Source: Caballeronia sp. GAFFF1 (GTDB taxonomy: Bacteria; Pseudomonadota; Gammaproteobacteria; Burkholderiales; Burkholderiaceae). From it: a DNA stretch of 64,000 nt. The stretch spans positions 243,112 to 307,111 of the forward strand of contig NZ_JALQEM010000031.1 in NCBI RefSeq assembly GCF_023630705.1, in the 5' to 3' direction. The position numbers and the translations under genes were made by a program. The notes below the pieces were generated by a model. It worked only from the letters and a program-made list of their open reading frames with translations, searched no databases and was not told the DNA's origin. Shown here in pieces: positions 38,278 through 48,341 of this stretch (the stretch's first letter is position 1; every line of letters starts with the position of its first letter).

Positions 38278-38433
38278 AAGAAGAATAACAGCTTGTCGGA
38301 TAGCGTTCAGACGGCACGCGTCGGGGTGCGCCGCGTCGCGCGGATCGTGCTGCGCAAAGAAGAACCGCCCGGCCTGAACGAGGCGCGAGCGGTTCGGATC
38401 ACTGGCTGGCGTTTCGTGAGAAAGCCGCGACGC

Positions 38434-39084
38434 CTACTTCCCGATGATTTCCTTGAACCAGCGCGGATGGTGTTTGCGCGCCCATCCATAGGTCACGGTT
38501 CCGCGCACCATCGCGCTGATCGATCCCTTGATCCACAGTCCCGCATAGATATGGATGATGATCGACATAATCAGCACGAAAGCCGTCGCTGCGTGCACGA
38601 CCGCGGCGAGCCGGATGACGGTGATCGGAAAGTAGAACGCAAAGTACGCGCGCCAGATCACGATGCCGGATGCGAGCAGCAACAGCAGGCTCGCCACCAT
38701 CACGTAGAACACGAGCTTCTGACCGGCGTTGTACTTGCCGATCTCGGGCAGGCGGTCTTCGCGATTGGCGAGCACGTCGTCGATCTGCTTCATCCACTGG
38801 ATGTCGCTCTTGTCCAGATAGTTGTGATGCCAGAAGCGCAACGCGAGCACCATGAACGACAGGAACATCACGCAGCCGACGAACGGATGCAAAATGCGCG
38901 TCCATTGCCCGCCGCCGAAGATCGCATAGAGCCACGACATCGACGGATGAAACATCGCGAGCCCGGACAACGCGAGCAGCACGAAGCTGATCGCGGTGAT
39001 CCAGTGGTTCGTGCGCTCGTTCGGCGTATAGCGCACGATCAGGCGGTTGCCTCGCACGTCGCGCAATTCGCTATCGTGTTTCAT
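38434..39084 (-). CDS. fdnI: Formate dehydrogenase gamma subunit (cytochrome b)
   Basis: A 216-residue membrane subunit with four hydrophobic segments: [20 protein letters not shown], the [17 protein letters not shown] segment, [17 protein letters not shown] and the [19 protein letters not shown] segment. His residues in helices one, two and four would bind two b hemes. It passes electrons from the beta subunit to quinone. Its start overlaps the beta-subunit stop by 14 bp. The size and layout match FdnI/FdoI. Confidence 0.93.
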   Translation of the reverse strand: MKHDSELRDVRGNRLIVRYTPNERTNHWITAISFVLLALSGLAMFHPSMSWLYAIFGGGQWTRILHPFVGCVMFLSFMVLALRFWHHNYLDKSDIQWMKQIDDVLANREDRLPEIGKYNAGQKLVFYVMVASLLLLLASGIVIWRAYFAFYFPITVIRLAAVVHAATAFVLIMSIIIHIYAGLWIKGSISAMVRGTVTYGWARKHHPRWFKEIIGK

Positions 39085-40003
39085 TCGAACGCTCCCTCTC
39101 GTTGCGTGCCTCTTCCGCCTCGCGCTGCGCCTCGGCTTCCTCTTCCGCGCTCACTTCGTTCGGACCGACACGCGTGTAGTGGAAGAATCCGGCGAGCGCG
39201 GCGAGCGCCATGCCCGCGACCGCAAGCGGCTTCGTCACGCCCTTCCAGACCGACACGAGCGGGCTGATCCGCGGGTTTTCCGCGAGCCCGTGATACAGCC
39301 CCGGCTGATCCGCGTGATGCAGCACGTACATGACGTGCGTGCCGCCCACGCCGGCCGGGTTGTACAGACCGGCGTTCTCGAAACCGCGCTCCTTCAGGTC
39401 TTCCACGCGGTCTTCCGCCTGCTGGATCATGTCCGTCTTGGTGCCGAACATGATCGCGCCGGTCGGACACGTCTTCACGCACGCCGGTTCCTGCCCGACC
39501 GCGACGCGATCGGAACAGAGCGTGCACTTGTACGCGCGGTTGTCTTCCTTCGAGATACGGGGAATGTTGAACGGGCAGCCCGTCACGCAATAGCCGCAGC
39601 CGATGCAGTTTTCCTCGTGGAAATCCACGATGCCGTTCGTGTACTGAACGATCGCGCCCGGCGAAGGACACGCCTTCAGACAGCCCGGGTCCTCGCAGTG
39701 CATGCAGCCGTCCTTGCGGATCAGCCATTCGAGGTCGCCCTTCGGGTTCTCGTACTCCGTGAAGCGCATCACCGTCCACGAATGTTCGGTGAGATCGCGC
39801 GGGTTGTCGTAGATGCCGGTGGTGTGTCCCACGTCGTCGCGCAGGTCGTTCCACTCCATGCACGCCGTCTGGCACGCCTTGCAGCCGATGCACTTGGACA
39901 CGTCGATGAGCTTCGCGACGGTGCCCGTGACCGGCTCGCGGACCTGCGGCGGCGGCGTGGTGGTGGCGGAAACCCGCTTGATATCGAGCGATTGCAGAGC
40001 CAT
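39071..40003 (-). CDS. fdnH: Formate dehydrogenase beta subunit (4x[4Fe-4S])
   Basis: A 310-residue electron-transfer subunit. Four Cys groups are seen: [44 protein letters not shown], and CTLCSDR with CVKTCP. A single C-terminal membrane helix ([18 protein letters not shown]) anchors it. It carries electrons from the molybdenum subunit to the cytochrome b subunit. It starts 10 bp after the alpha-subunit stop, with AGGAGA upstream. Confidence 0.95.
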   Translation of the reverse strand: MALQSLDIKRVSATTTPPPQVREPVTGTVAKLIDVSKCIGCKACQTACMEWNDLRDDVGHTTGIYDNPRDLTEHSWTVMRFTEYENPKGDLEWLIRKDGCMHCEDPGCLKACPSPGAIVQYTNGIVDFHEENCIGCGYCVTGCPFNIPRISKEDNRAYKCTLCSDRVAVGQEPACVKTCPTGAIMFGTKTDMIQQAEDRVEDLKERGFENAGLYNPAGVGGTHVMYVLHHADQPGLYHGLAENPRISPLVSVWKGVTKPLAVAGMALAALAGFFHYTRVGPNEVSAEEEAEAQREAEEARNERERSNETR

Positions 40004-40013
40004 TCTCGTCTCC

Positions 40014-43000
40014 TTATGCCTTCTCGACCTTCACGAGGAACGACTTGAACTCCGGTGTCTGCGAGTTCCCGTCGCCCACGGAAGGCGTCAGCGTGTTGAC
40101 GAGATAGCCCGGCTGCGTCAGGCCCTTGAAGCCCCAATGCAGCGGCAGGCCGACGGTTTGCACCTTCTTGCCCTCCACGGTCAGCGGTTTGATGCGTTTG
40201 GTGACGAGCGCCACCGCGATGATGTGCCCGCGATTGCTCGACACCTTCACGCGATCGCCCGCGACGACACCGACTTCCTTCGCCAGATCCTCGCCGATTT
40301 CCACGAACTGCTGCGGCTGCACGATCGCGTTGAGCTTCACGTGCTTGGTCCAGTAGTGGAAGTGCTCGGTCAGGCGATAGGTGGTCGCCGTATGCGGGAA
40401 CTGATCGGCGGTGCCGAAGGCCGCACGGTCGTCCGGGAACACGCGCGCCGCCGGATTGCTCGTGACGTTCTTCTCATTCGGGAAGAACGGGTTGTAGCCG
40501 AGCGGCGTCTCGAACGGTTCGTAATGAACGGGGAACGGACCTTCGTTCATGCCGTCGCGAGCGAAGAAACGCGCCACGCCTTCCGGATTCATGATGAACG
40601 GATTCATGCCGTTTTCCGGCGGTTCGTCCGCCTTGAAGTCCGGAATGTCCGCGCCGGTCCAAGCACGGCCGTTCCAGCCGATCAGCTTGCGCGACGGATC
40701 GAACGGCTTGCCGCTCACATCGCACGATGCGCGGTTGTACAGCACGCGGCGATTCACCGGCCACGCCCACGCCCAGTTCAGCGTCTGGCCGATGCCGGTC
40801 GGATCGCTGTTGTCGCGGCGGCCCATCTGATTGCCCGCCTGCGTCCACGCTCCGCAGTAGATCCAGCATCCGCTCGCGGTGGAACCGTCGTCGCGCAACA
40901 GGGCGAAGCTCGACAGCTGTTCGCCCTTCTTCGCGAGCACCTTCGTCTTGTCGGTCGGATCGGTGACGTCGGCGAGCGCGCGGCCGTTGAACTCCATCGC
41001 GAGTTCTTCGGGCGTCGGGCTTTCCGGGTCCGCGTACGGCCACGACATCTTCAGAATCGGGTCGGGATACTTGCCGCCGTGTTCCTGATACGCCTTGCGA
41101 ATACGTAGCCACAGTCCCGACATGATCTCGATGTCGCTCCTCGCTTCGCCCGGCGGCTGCGCGCCCTGCCAGTGCCATTGCAGCACGCGCGACGAAGACA
41201 CGAGCGAGCCGCGTTCTTCCGCGAAGCAAGTCGTCGGCAGGCGGAACACTTCGGTCTGTATCTTCGACGAATCGACGTCGTTGAACTCGCCGTGGTTCTT
41301 CCAGAACTCCGACGTCTCAGTCGCGAGCGGGTCCATGATGGCCAGCCACTTCAGCTTGGACAAGCCGAGGCCGACCTTCGCCTTGTTGGGCGCGGCGGCG
41401 AGCGGATTGAAGCCCTGCGCGATGTAGCCGTTCATCTTGCCCTGCGCCATCAGCTCGAAGACCTGGAGCATGTCGTAGGACTTGTCGAGCTTGGGCAGAA
41501 AGTCGAAGCCGAAGTTGTTGTCGGCGGTCGCGTTGTCGCCCCACCACGACTTCATGAAGCTCACGTGGAACGCACGGTAGTTCTTCCAGTAGCTCAGCTG
41601 ATTAGGCCGCAGCGGCTGTGTCGCGCGCTTCGTGATGTATTCCTCGTAATCCTGCTCCCCTTCCATCGGCAGGGTCATGTAGCCCGGCAGAAGGTTGGAC
41701 ATGAGGCCGAGATCGGTCAGCCCCTGGATGTTCGAGTGACCGCGCAGCGCGTTCATGCCGCCGCCCGCAATGCCGATGTTGCCGAGCAGAAGCTGCACCA
41801 TCGCGCCGGTGCGGATCATCTGCGCGCCGACCGAGTGATGCGTCCAGCCGAGCGCGTACAGAATGGTGCCCGCGCGATTCGGCTGCGCCGTGGAAGCGAG
41901 CATCTCGCAGACCTTCAGGAACTTGTCGGTCGGCGTGCCGCACACCTTCGTCACCATTTCGGGCGTGTAGGCGGCGTAGTGCTGCTTCATCAGGTTGTAG
42001 ACGCAGCGCGGATGCTGCAGCGTCGGGTCGACTTTCACGAAGCCGTCGTCGCCGCGCTCGTAGTCCCAGCTCGTCTTGTCGTACTTGCGATGCTCGGCGT
42101 CATAGCCTGAGAACGTGCCGTCCTTGAACGCGAAGTCTTCGCGCACGATGAACGACATGTCCGTGTAGTTTTTAACGTACTCGTGCTGGATCTTGTCGTG
42201 CGTCAACAGATAGTTGATGACGCCGCCAAGGAAGGCGATGTCCGTGCCGGTGCGAATCGGCGCGTAGAAATCCGCGACCGATGCCGTGCGCGTGAAGCGC
42301 GGATCGACCACGATCAGGCGCGCCTTTCTGTGCGCCTTCGCCTCGGTCACCCATTTGAAACCGCACGGGTGCGCCTCGGCCGAGTTGCCGCCCATCACCA
42401 GAATTACGTCCGCGTTCTTGATGTCGACCCAATGGTTCGTCATCGCTCCACGGCCAAACGTCGGGGCAAGACCTGCCACCGTCGGGCCATGTCAGACACG
42501 CGCCTGATTGTCGAATGCGAGCATGCCAAGACTGCGGATAGTCTTGTGCGTCAGATAGCCGACTTCGTTGCTACCCGCCGACGCCGCGAGCATGCCCGTC
42601 GTGAGCCAGCGGTTGACCTTCTTGCCGTCCGCCGTCGTCTCGACGAAGTTCGCGTCGCGGTCTTCCTTCATCAGCTTCGCGATGCGGTCGAGCGCGTCGT
42701 CCCACGAAATGCGCTTCCATTCCGACGAACCGGGCGCGCGGTACTCCGGGTACATCAGCCGGCTCGGGCTATGGATGAAGTCGATGAGCGATGCGCCTTT
42801 CGGGCACAGCGTGCCGCGATTGACCGGATGGTCGGGATCGCCTTCGATATGGATGATGCTGGCCTTGGCGTTCTTGGCATTGTCGCCGAGACCGTACATC
42901 AGAATGCCGCACCCGACCGAACAGTACGGACAGGTGTTGCGCGTTTCAGTGGTGCGCGACAGTTTGTATTGTCGGACTTCGGCGAGCGCGGGTGCCGGAG

Positions 43001-43082
43001 AGAAGCCCAGTGCAGCCAGGCTCGATCCGGCGAGCGTGCTCGCGGAAACCTTGAGGAACTGTCGCCGTGACATTTGAAGCAT
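40014..43082 (-). CDS. fdnG: Selenocysteine formate dehydrogenase alpha subunit (in-frame UGA)
   Basis: A 1022-residue molybdo-bis-MGD oxidoreductase read through a UGA codon at 42492-42494 (Sec197; the E. coli enzyme has it at 196). The N-terminus is a Tat signal ([11 protein letters not shown]). [14 protein letters not shown] and GTLCPKGAS bind a [4Fe-4S] cluster. After the Sec come [21 protein letters not shown] and typical DMSO-reductase domains. A perfect SECIS-type hairpin follows the UGA. It oxidises formate to CO2 in the periplasm and feeds quinone via the beta and gamma subunits. Start 43082 (MLQMSRRQ) was chosen to place the twin-arginine signal at the N-terminus. Without readthrough the product would stop after 196 residues. 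Confidence 0.96.
42462..42494 (-). promoter_or_regulatory. Selenocysteine codon and SECIS hairpin
   Basis: UGA at 42494-42492 (minus strand), followed by a hairpin with 5' arm CGG-[T]-GGCA (42481-42474), loop GGTCT (42473-42469) and 3' arm TGCC-CCG (42468-42462). The bulged U and the GGUCU loop are the same features SelB reads in the E. coli fdhF/fdnG messages. Confidence 0.93.
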
Positions 43083-43416
43083 GATGTCCTCGGCGCGTCG
43101 TGAAGTGGGGTGCTCTAAAAGTATAGAAGCGCGCGTTCGGCTCAAGGTCCTGCCGCTCGCACGCAGCGTCGATTTTCGAACCGCCGGCGCTGCAGCCGTC
43201 CTGGCTGGCGCGCGGTCTGCCGGTTGCGCCGCGCGAAACGAACGGGCGTCCCGTCGCGGCAGGCGCGATCATAGCAATGTTCTTATATATGCGCTTCGCC
43301 CGTTCGCGCTTGTCTTGGAACGGAACCTGCTCGATCGGTTGCAATTACCGCCCGCGGGTCCGCGCACTACGCCGGAGCCCGCGCCGCCACTGTTCGATCG
43401 CACCGAGAGATTCGTC
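43083..43416. other. Divergent promoter region of fdnG and the YihY/BrkB gene
   Basis: A 334-bp gap with no supported gene. It must hold the minus-strand promoter of the formate dehydrogenase operon. I looked for an FNR-like TTGAT-N4-ATCAA site and for a sigma-54 GG-N10-GC pair and found no convincing example. Confidence 0.45.
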
Positions 43417-44706
43417 ATGAGCTCCGTATCCACGCAAAAAATAGGTTCCGCGGTCAAAAAAGATGCGTCGTGGGCGCTCGGCGCGCTCAAGCAGTTTTCC
43501 GAAAACCGCTGCGCCGCGATGGCCGCGAGCATCGCGTTCTATTCGGCGTTCTCGCTCGCGCCGACGCTCGTCATGGTGATCGCGGTGGCCGGCTGGGTGT
43601 TCGGCCCGGAAGCGGCGCGCGGCCAGCTTTTTCATCAGGTCAATGGGCTGATCGGCGATCAGGCGGCGGCGGGCGTGCAGAGCATCGTGGAGAACGCGCA
43701 TCGCAGCGGCGGAACCGGGCTCGCCGCGATCATCTCCTTCGTGCTGCTGGCCGTGGGCGCGTCGGCGACGTTTTCCTCGCTCAACACGGCGCTCAATATT
43801 GTGTGGCCGCTCACGGGCGAGCAGCGTTCCAGCGTGCTCGCGATGGTGCGCGTGCGGCTCGTTTCGTTCGGGCTCGTGCTGGGCGTCGCCTTCCTGCTGA
43901 TCGTCTCGCTCGTGCTCGATACGGCGATCCAGGCGGTCGGCCTGTGGCTGTGGGGCGATTCGCCGTTCGTCGTCATCGGCGATGTCGTGCAACTAGTGGC
44001 CGGGCTCGCGATTCTTTCCGTCGCGTTCGGCGCGCTTCTCAAGTTTCTGCCCGATGCGCCGGTCCAATGGCGCGATGCGCTCGTGGGCGGCGTCGTGGCG
44101 GCCATCTTCTTCTCGGTGGGGAAGAAGCTGTTCGCCTTCTATCTGACGCACGCGGGCACCGCGAGCGCGTTCGGCGCGGCCGGATCGCTCGCGGTGTTGC
44201 TGATGTGGCTGTACTTCTCCGCGGCGGTGCTCCTGCTGGGCGCCGAGTTTTCGGCGGCGCGCGCGCGCATGCATGACCCGCGGGGCGCGTGGGGCGTGCA
44301 GAACAACGGCAGCGTGCCGCCGGGAAGCCGGGCCAAGATCGGTTCGATGCTTGCGGCGTCCACGCGCGTCGACATGGCGGCGGATATTGAGCCGCTCGCG
44401 CCGACGACGCTCAACGTTCGAAGCGCGCGCCCGCAAGCCGCGCGGCTCTCGAACGGCGGCCGCACGCGCCAGGCCGCGCTCGCGCTCAAGCGGGCGATCG
44501 ACCTTTCGCGCAAGGTGGCGCGCGCCGAGTCGACGGCCACCCGCGCCACCGCCGTTGCGATGGTCGGCGCGGGGCGCAAGGCGTCGCGAGCGAACGCCGC
44601 CGTGAAGCGCCATCCGTGGCGCGCGGTGCTCGTCGCGGCGACGGCGGGCGTGGCCGTGGCGCTGCTCTCGCGGCGCGACGGCGGTGGTCCTTCGCGCGAC
44701 GTTTGA
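43417..44706 (+). CDS. YihY/BrkB-family inner-membrane protein
   Basis: A 429-residue protein. Residues 15-300 are the YihY/BrkB domain: FSENRCAAMAASIAFYSAFS, the FSSLNTALNIVW segment, and FGAAGSLAVLLMWLYFSAAV near the end of the membrane part, with about six helices. The last 120 residues are a basic, Ala-rich tail with a short final hydrophobic stretch (VLVAATAGVAVALL). The original ribonuclease BN label for this family is not supported by later work, and the function is unknown. ATG 43417 was selected to match the family start; a longer frame exists upstream. Confidence 0.85.
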   Translation: MSSVSTQKIGSAVKKDASWALGALKQFSENRCAAMAASIAFYSAFSLAPTLVMVIAVAGWVFGPEAARGQLFHQVNGLIGDQAAAGVQSIVENAHRSGGTGLAAIISFVLLAVGASATFSSLNTALNIVWPLTGEQRSSVLAMVRVRLVSFGLVLGVAFLLIVSLVLDTAIQAVGLWLWGDSPFVVIGDVVQLVAGLAILSVAFGALLKFLPDAPVQWRDALVGGVVAAIFFSVGKKLFAFYLTHAGTASAFGAAGSLAVLLMWLYFSAAVLLLGAEFSAARARMHDPRGAWGVQNNGSVPPGSRAKIGSMLAASTRVDMAADIEPLAPTTLNVRSARPQAARLSNGGRTRQAALALKRAIDLSRKVARAESTATRATAVAMVGAGRKASRANAAVKRHPWRAVLVAATAGVAVALLSRRDGGGPSRDV

Positions 44707-45016
44707 CCGACCGACTGCGGCTGCTTCGCGCAAATAAAAATCGGATGATGCAGCCGTTTGTTATCGGCTTCGGCATTAATCTTTATAAGCCCGCAAGTCT
44801 CGCTGGACGAGTGAAACTATGCGCGGAACTTTTGCGACGGGATTTTGTCACGTCTCAGTTTTCAAAGGGGATAGCCGCAAACCGTGCACGGGCGGGCGTC
44901 TCCCGGCACTGTGTCTTTTTGGAGACAGTCATTTTTTTTCGTTTCTAACGTAACGAAACGTTGCGTTATTCTCTGCGCCGGTAACAACGATTTTAATCAT
45001 TCGCGTGGAGAATTCG
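44707..45016. other. Upstream region of the porin gene
   Basis: A 310-bp gene-free stretch, notably AT-richer than the surroundings. It contains a hairpin with T run (44908-44939) and, nearer the gene, an imperfect dyad AACGTAACG-AAA-CGTTGCGTT at 44947-44967 that may be a regulator site or the promoter core. Confidence 0.55.
44908..44939 (+). terminator. Possible terminator/attenuator upstream of porin
   Basis: ACTGTgTCT (44908-44916) pairs with AGACAGT (44923-44929) across a short loop, with one bulged G, followed by CA and eight T. The stem is short. It may end the upstream YihY transcript. Confidence 0.5.
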
Positions 45017-46201
45017 ATGAAACGATTCGCACTGACGTCCCTCTCGCTGGCCCTGCTCGGCGCAGCTGGCGCGGCACAGGCACAAACGAGCGTGACGCTG
45101 TATGGCGTGATCGATACGGGCCTTGCCTATGTCAGCCATGCCAACGCGGCAGGCGACCATCTGTTTGGCATGGTCAACGGCACGCTGTCCGGCCCGCGTT
45201 GGGGCTTGAAGGGTCAGGAAGACCTCGGCGGCGGTCTGAAGGCACTGTTCCAGTTGGAAAGCGGCTTCGATCCGGGCACGGGTCGTCTGAACCAGGGTGG
45301 GCGCGAGTTCGGTCGTCAGGCATTCGTCGGTTTGAGCGGCAACCAGTGGGGTACGGTCACGCTGGGTCGTCAATATGACCCGTCGGTCGACATGGTCCAG
45401 GGCCTCACGGCCGACAACTACTGGGGCGCAGCGTTCGCAACCCCGGGTGACGTCGACAACTACGACAACAGCCTGCGCGTCAGCAACGCGGTCAAGTACG
45501 TTTCGCCGGTGTTCTCGGGCTTCCAGTTCGAAGGCATCTACGGCTTCAGCAACCTGGCGGGCGCGACCGGCCAGGGCCAGACGTGGGGCGGCGCGGTCAC
45601 GTATAACAACGGTCCTTTCGGCCTGGCAGGCAGCTACCTGTACGTGAACAACCCGACGACCGGCCGCGCGCCTCTGTCGGGAACGAACACCGGCTGGAAC
45701 AGCCCGTCGTCGGATTCGCTGTTCAACTCGGTGATCAACAGCGGCTACTCGACGGCTCATGCGATCGGCATCGCGCGCGGCGCAGGCCAGTACGTGTTCG
45801 GTCCGTTCACGGTCGGCGCGTCGTACAGCTTCGCGCAGTACAAGAACGACGGCAGCTCGCTGTTCCAGGAGCAAGAGAAGTTCAACGTCGGCAACGGCTA
45901 CGTGAACTTCCAGTTGACGCCGGCTACGCTGCTGGGCCTCGGCTACACGTACACGCACGCAAGCGGCGACACGTCGGCGAACTACCACCAGGTCAGCCTG
46001 GGCGCCGACTACTCCCTGTCGAAGCGCACGGATGTCTACGCAGTCGGCGCGTACCAGCACGCAAGCGGCACGCAACGCGTGAACAATGCGGACGGCACGC
46101 AGTCGCGGGTCAACGCAACGGCTTCGATCAGCGACTTCGGCTTCGACAGCGGTCGTAGCCACCAGGAACTGGTCCTGATCGGCCTGCGTCACAAGTTCTA
46201 A
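45017..46201 (+). CDS. Gram-negative trimeric porin (Burkholderia OpcP/Porin_4 type)
   Basis: A 394-residue outer-membrane protein. The signal peptide is MKRFALTSLSLALLGAAGAA with cleavage after AQA, and the mature start is QTSVTLYGVIDTGLAYVS. Typical porin repeats follow: GLKGQEDLGGGLKALFQLES, GRQAFVGLSGNQWGTVTLGR, and the C-terminal VLIGLRHKF ending in Phe, the outer-membrane insertion signal. It forms a general diffusion channel. ATG 45017 has GGAG seven bases upstream. A strong terminator follows at 46260. Codon use is highly biased, so it is probably abundantly expressed. Confidence 0.95.
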   Translation: MKRFALTSLSLALLGAAGAAQAQTSVTLYGVIDTGLAYVSHANAAGDHLFGMVNGTLSGPRWGLKGQEDLGGGLKALFQLESGFDPGTGRLNQGGREFGRQAFVGLSGNQWGTVTLGRQYDPSVDMVQGLTADNYWGAAFATPGDVDNYDNSLRVSNAVKYVSPVFSGFQFEGIYGFSNLAGATGQGQTWGGAVTYNNGPFGLAGSYLYVNNPTTGRAPLSGTNTGWNSPSSDSLFNSVINSGYSTAHAIGIARGAGQYVFGPFTVGASYSFAQYKNDGSSLFQEQEKFNVGNGYVNFQLTPATLLGLGYTYTHASGDTSANYHQVSLGADYSLSKRTDVYAVGAYQHASGTQRVNNADGTQSRVNATASISDFGFDSGRSHQELVLIGLRHKF

Positions 46202-46259
46202 GAACAGCCGATTGGCGTGGCACGCGAGTGCCGCGTCAGCGGACAAGCGGTATCTCGAA

Positions 46260-46290
46260 CAGCCATCGGTTTTCCGATGGCTGTTTTTTT
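46260..46290 (+). terminator. Rho-independent terminator of the porin gene
   Basis: A perfect 10-bp stem, CAGCCATCGG (46260-46269) and CCGATGGCTG (46274-46283), loop TTTT, then seven T. Placed 59 bp after the porin stop. Confidence 0.92.
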
Positions 46291-46339
46291 ATGCGCGACG
46301 AGATGGCGTTCTCGATGCCGCTGCTACGGAGTCCATTCG

Positions 46340-47290
46340 ATGATCGCCCTTTTCCGCCGGATCGCGCTCGCTTCGCTCTTAGCGAGCGGCATCGCGCATG
46401 CGTTCGCGGACGAGCCGCCCGCGCTGCCGATGATCGTCGCGCATCGCGCCGGCACAGCGGACTTCCCCGAGAATACGCTGCTCGCCATCGCGGGCGCGCT
46501 GGCCCATCACGCGGATGCGATCTGGCTTTCGGTACAGATCACGCGTGACGGCGTGCCGGTGCTGTATCGCCCGGCTGACCTCTCCGCGAATACCGACGGC
46601 AAAGGCGCCGTCGCGAGCCTGAACCTCACCGCGCTGCAACGCCTGAACGCAGGCTGGAACTTCGCGCACGCCGATGCGCGCGGCGCGAGGACGTATCCCT
46701 ATCGCGCGCATCCGCTGAGCATTCCGACGCTCGAAGACGCGCTCTCCGCCATTCCGGCGTCCGTGCCCGTGATGCTCGACATGAAGGCGCTGCCCGCCGA
46801 GCCGCAGGCCGCGGCCGTCGCCCGCGTGCTCGATCGTGCGAATGCGTGGTCGCGCGTGCTCATCTATTCCACCGACGGGGCCTATCAGACGGCGTTCGCC
46901 GCCTACCCGCAGGCACGGCTCTTCGAGTCTCGCGATACGACGCGTGGACGGCTCGCGGGCGTCGCGTTGGGGCACACATGCGCCGAGCCGCCGCAGCCCG
47001 GCGCCTGGGCCGCATTCGAGTGGAAAAGGCAGATGGAACTGGTCGAGACCTTCACGCTCGGCGAAGCGCGCTCGCCCGTGGAAGCGAAGCTGTGGACGCG
47101 CGAGGCGCTCTCGTGCTTCCGGACGCGGGGCGAGGCGCACGTGCTTGCCATCGGCATCGACAGCGCCGAGGATTATCGCGCGGCCGCCTGTCTCGGCATC
47201 GACGCCGTGCTGGCGGATTCGCCGCGCCGAATGCAGGCGATCAAGGCGAGCCTCGCGATGCCGCTGCAATGCGCGGCCGACGCCCGCTGA
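46340..47290 (+). CDS. Glycerophosphodiester phosphodiesterase-family protein (secreted)
   Basis: A 316-residue protein with a Sec signal peptide (MIALFRRIALASLLASGIAH, cleavage near AFADE). The GDPD signature is at the start of the barrel: VAHRAGTADFPENTLLAI. The second His-containing motif is absent: where HD is usual it reads LSVQITRDGVPVLYR, so metal binding may be altered. The C-terminal part ends with LGIDAVLADSPRRM, as in GDPD proteins. It may hydrolyse glycerophosphodiesters in the periplasm, or have lost that activity. Start ATG 46340 places the signal peptide at the N-terminus. Confidence 0.82.
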   Translation: MIALFRRIALASLLASGIAHAFADEPPALPMIVAHRAGTADFPENTLLAIAGALAHHADAIWLSVQITRDGVPVLYRPADLSANTDGKGAVASLNLTALQRLNAGWNFAHADARGARTYPYRAHPLSIPTLEDALSAIPASVPVMLDMKALPAEPQAAAVARVLDRANAWSRVLIYSTDGAYQTAFAAYPQARLFESRDTTRGRLAGVALGHTCAEPPQPGAWAAFEWKRQMELVETFTLGEARSPVEAKLWTREALSCFRTRGEAHVLAIGIDSAEDYRAAACLGIDAVLADSPRRMQAIKASLAMPLQCAADAR

Positions 47291-47294
47291 AGGC

Positions 47295-48164
47295 TCATTC
47301 CGGCGGCAGGTTGCCCGCGCCGTCGACATCTTCCGCGAGCGTCTGCGCAGGCGCATCCGAACCGGCTGGCAGATCGCCGATCACGAGTCGCGGCACCGTG
47401 TTGTCCGCCTCGCGCCGGCGCAGCGGCACGTCGGCGAGATCGGTCCACGTCGGGTTCGGAATCTCGCCGAACAACTGCCGCAGCCGCTCGCCCCACGTGC
47501 GGTTGATCATCTGGTAGTACGCGCTGTTGTTGTCGAGCGTGGCAAAGCGCGTGACGCGCAGCGCGTCTTTCTCGTAGACCAGCAGATCGAGCGGCAGGCC
47601 GACCGAAAGATTCGAGCGCAGCGTCGAATCCATGGAAATGAGCGCGCATTTCGCGGCTTCGTCGAGCGGCGACGCCGGAGTAATCACCCGGTCGATGATC
47701 GGCTTGCCGTACTTCGATTCGCCGATCTGAAAGTACGGCGAAACGCGCGTCGATTCGATGGAATTGCCGGCCGCGTACACCATGAAAAGGCGCGGACCCT
47801 GCCCCTGAATCTGGCCGCCGAGAATGAAGCTGCAATTGAAGTCGACGCTGAATTCAGCGAGCGACAGCGCATCGCGCCGATGCACTTCGCGCACCGCATC
47901 GCCCACGATGCGCGCGGCTTCCGCCATCGTGGTGCAGCTATAGAGCGTCGGGGCGTGATGGTCGGCGGGTTCGGCGAGCAACTGCGTCACGGCTTGCGTG
48001 AGCGCCAGGTTGCCGGCCGCGAGCAGCACGATCACGCGCTCGCCCGGCTGCTCGAAAACAGCCATCTTGCGAGCGGCGCTGACGTGGTCGACGCCAGCGT
48101 TGGTGCGCGTGTCGGACAAGAAGACGAGACCCTCGTCCACGCACATGCCCACGCAGTAAGTCAT
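47295..48164 (-). CDS. Proteasome-like peptidase Anbu
   Basis: A 289-residue Ntn-hydrolase of the Anbu (ancestral beta-subunit) branch of the proteasome family. The start MTYCVGMCVDEGLVFLSDTR has Thr2 as candidate nucleophile after Met removal. Further marks are RKMAVFEQPGERVIVLLAAG, FNCSFILGGQIQGQGPRLF and VSPYFQIGESKYGKPIIDR. Anbu forms open helical assemblies; its substrates are unclear. In many genomes it sits with an alpha-E/ATP-grasp/transglutaminase set, none of which is in the window. It converges with the GDPD gene 4 bp apart. ATG 48164 is fixed by the conserved MTYCV start. Confidence 0.9.
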   Translation of the reverse strand: MTYCVGMCVDEGLVFLSDTRTNAGVDHVSAARKMAVFEQPGERVIVLLAAGNLALTQAVTQLLAEPADHHAPTLYSCTTMAEAARIVGDAVREVHRRDALSLAEFSVDFNCSFILGGQIQGQGPRLFMVYAAGNSIESTRVSPYFQIGESKYGKPIIDRVITPASPLDEAAKCALISMDSTLRSNLSVGLPLDLLVYEKDALRVTRFATLDNNSAYYQMINRTWGERLRQLFGEIPNPTWTDLADVPLRRREADNTVPRLVIGDLPAGSDAPAQTLAEDVDGAGNLPPE

Positions 48165-48341
48165 GTCGAAATTTCCGAAAACAAAAAGCCAAGCCACTAT
48201 TGTACTGATCGTACCTGCGCATCGCATGGCGCATGCACGTTTCTGCTTAACGGCAACGGCGCGCCGTGGCTTGAGCGCGAATGCCGATGCGCTTTTCGCG
48301 ATAGACTCGGCGCACTGCGGCTTCTCGTTCCCGTTGCCTTC

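Noticed and set aside
37087..39267. A 726-residue open frame antisense to fdhE and fdnI
   Set aside because: No domains; the opposite strand encodes well-conserved formate dehydrogenase proteins.
40014..42491. The alpha subunit of formate dehydrogenase as two genes or a pseudogene
   Set aside because: The intervening stop is UGA at the Sec position, followed by a SECIS hairpin, with selA, selB and tRNA-Sec nearby.
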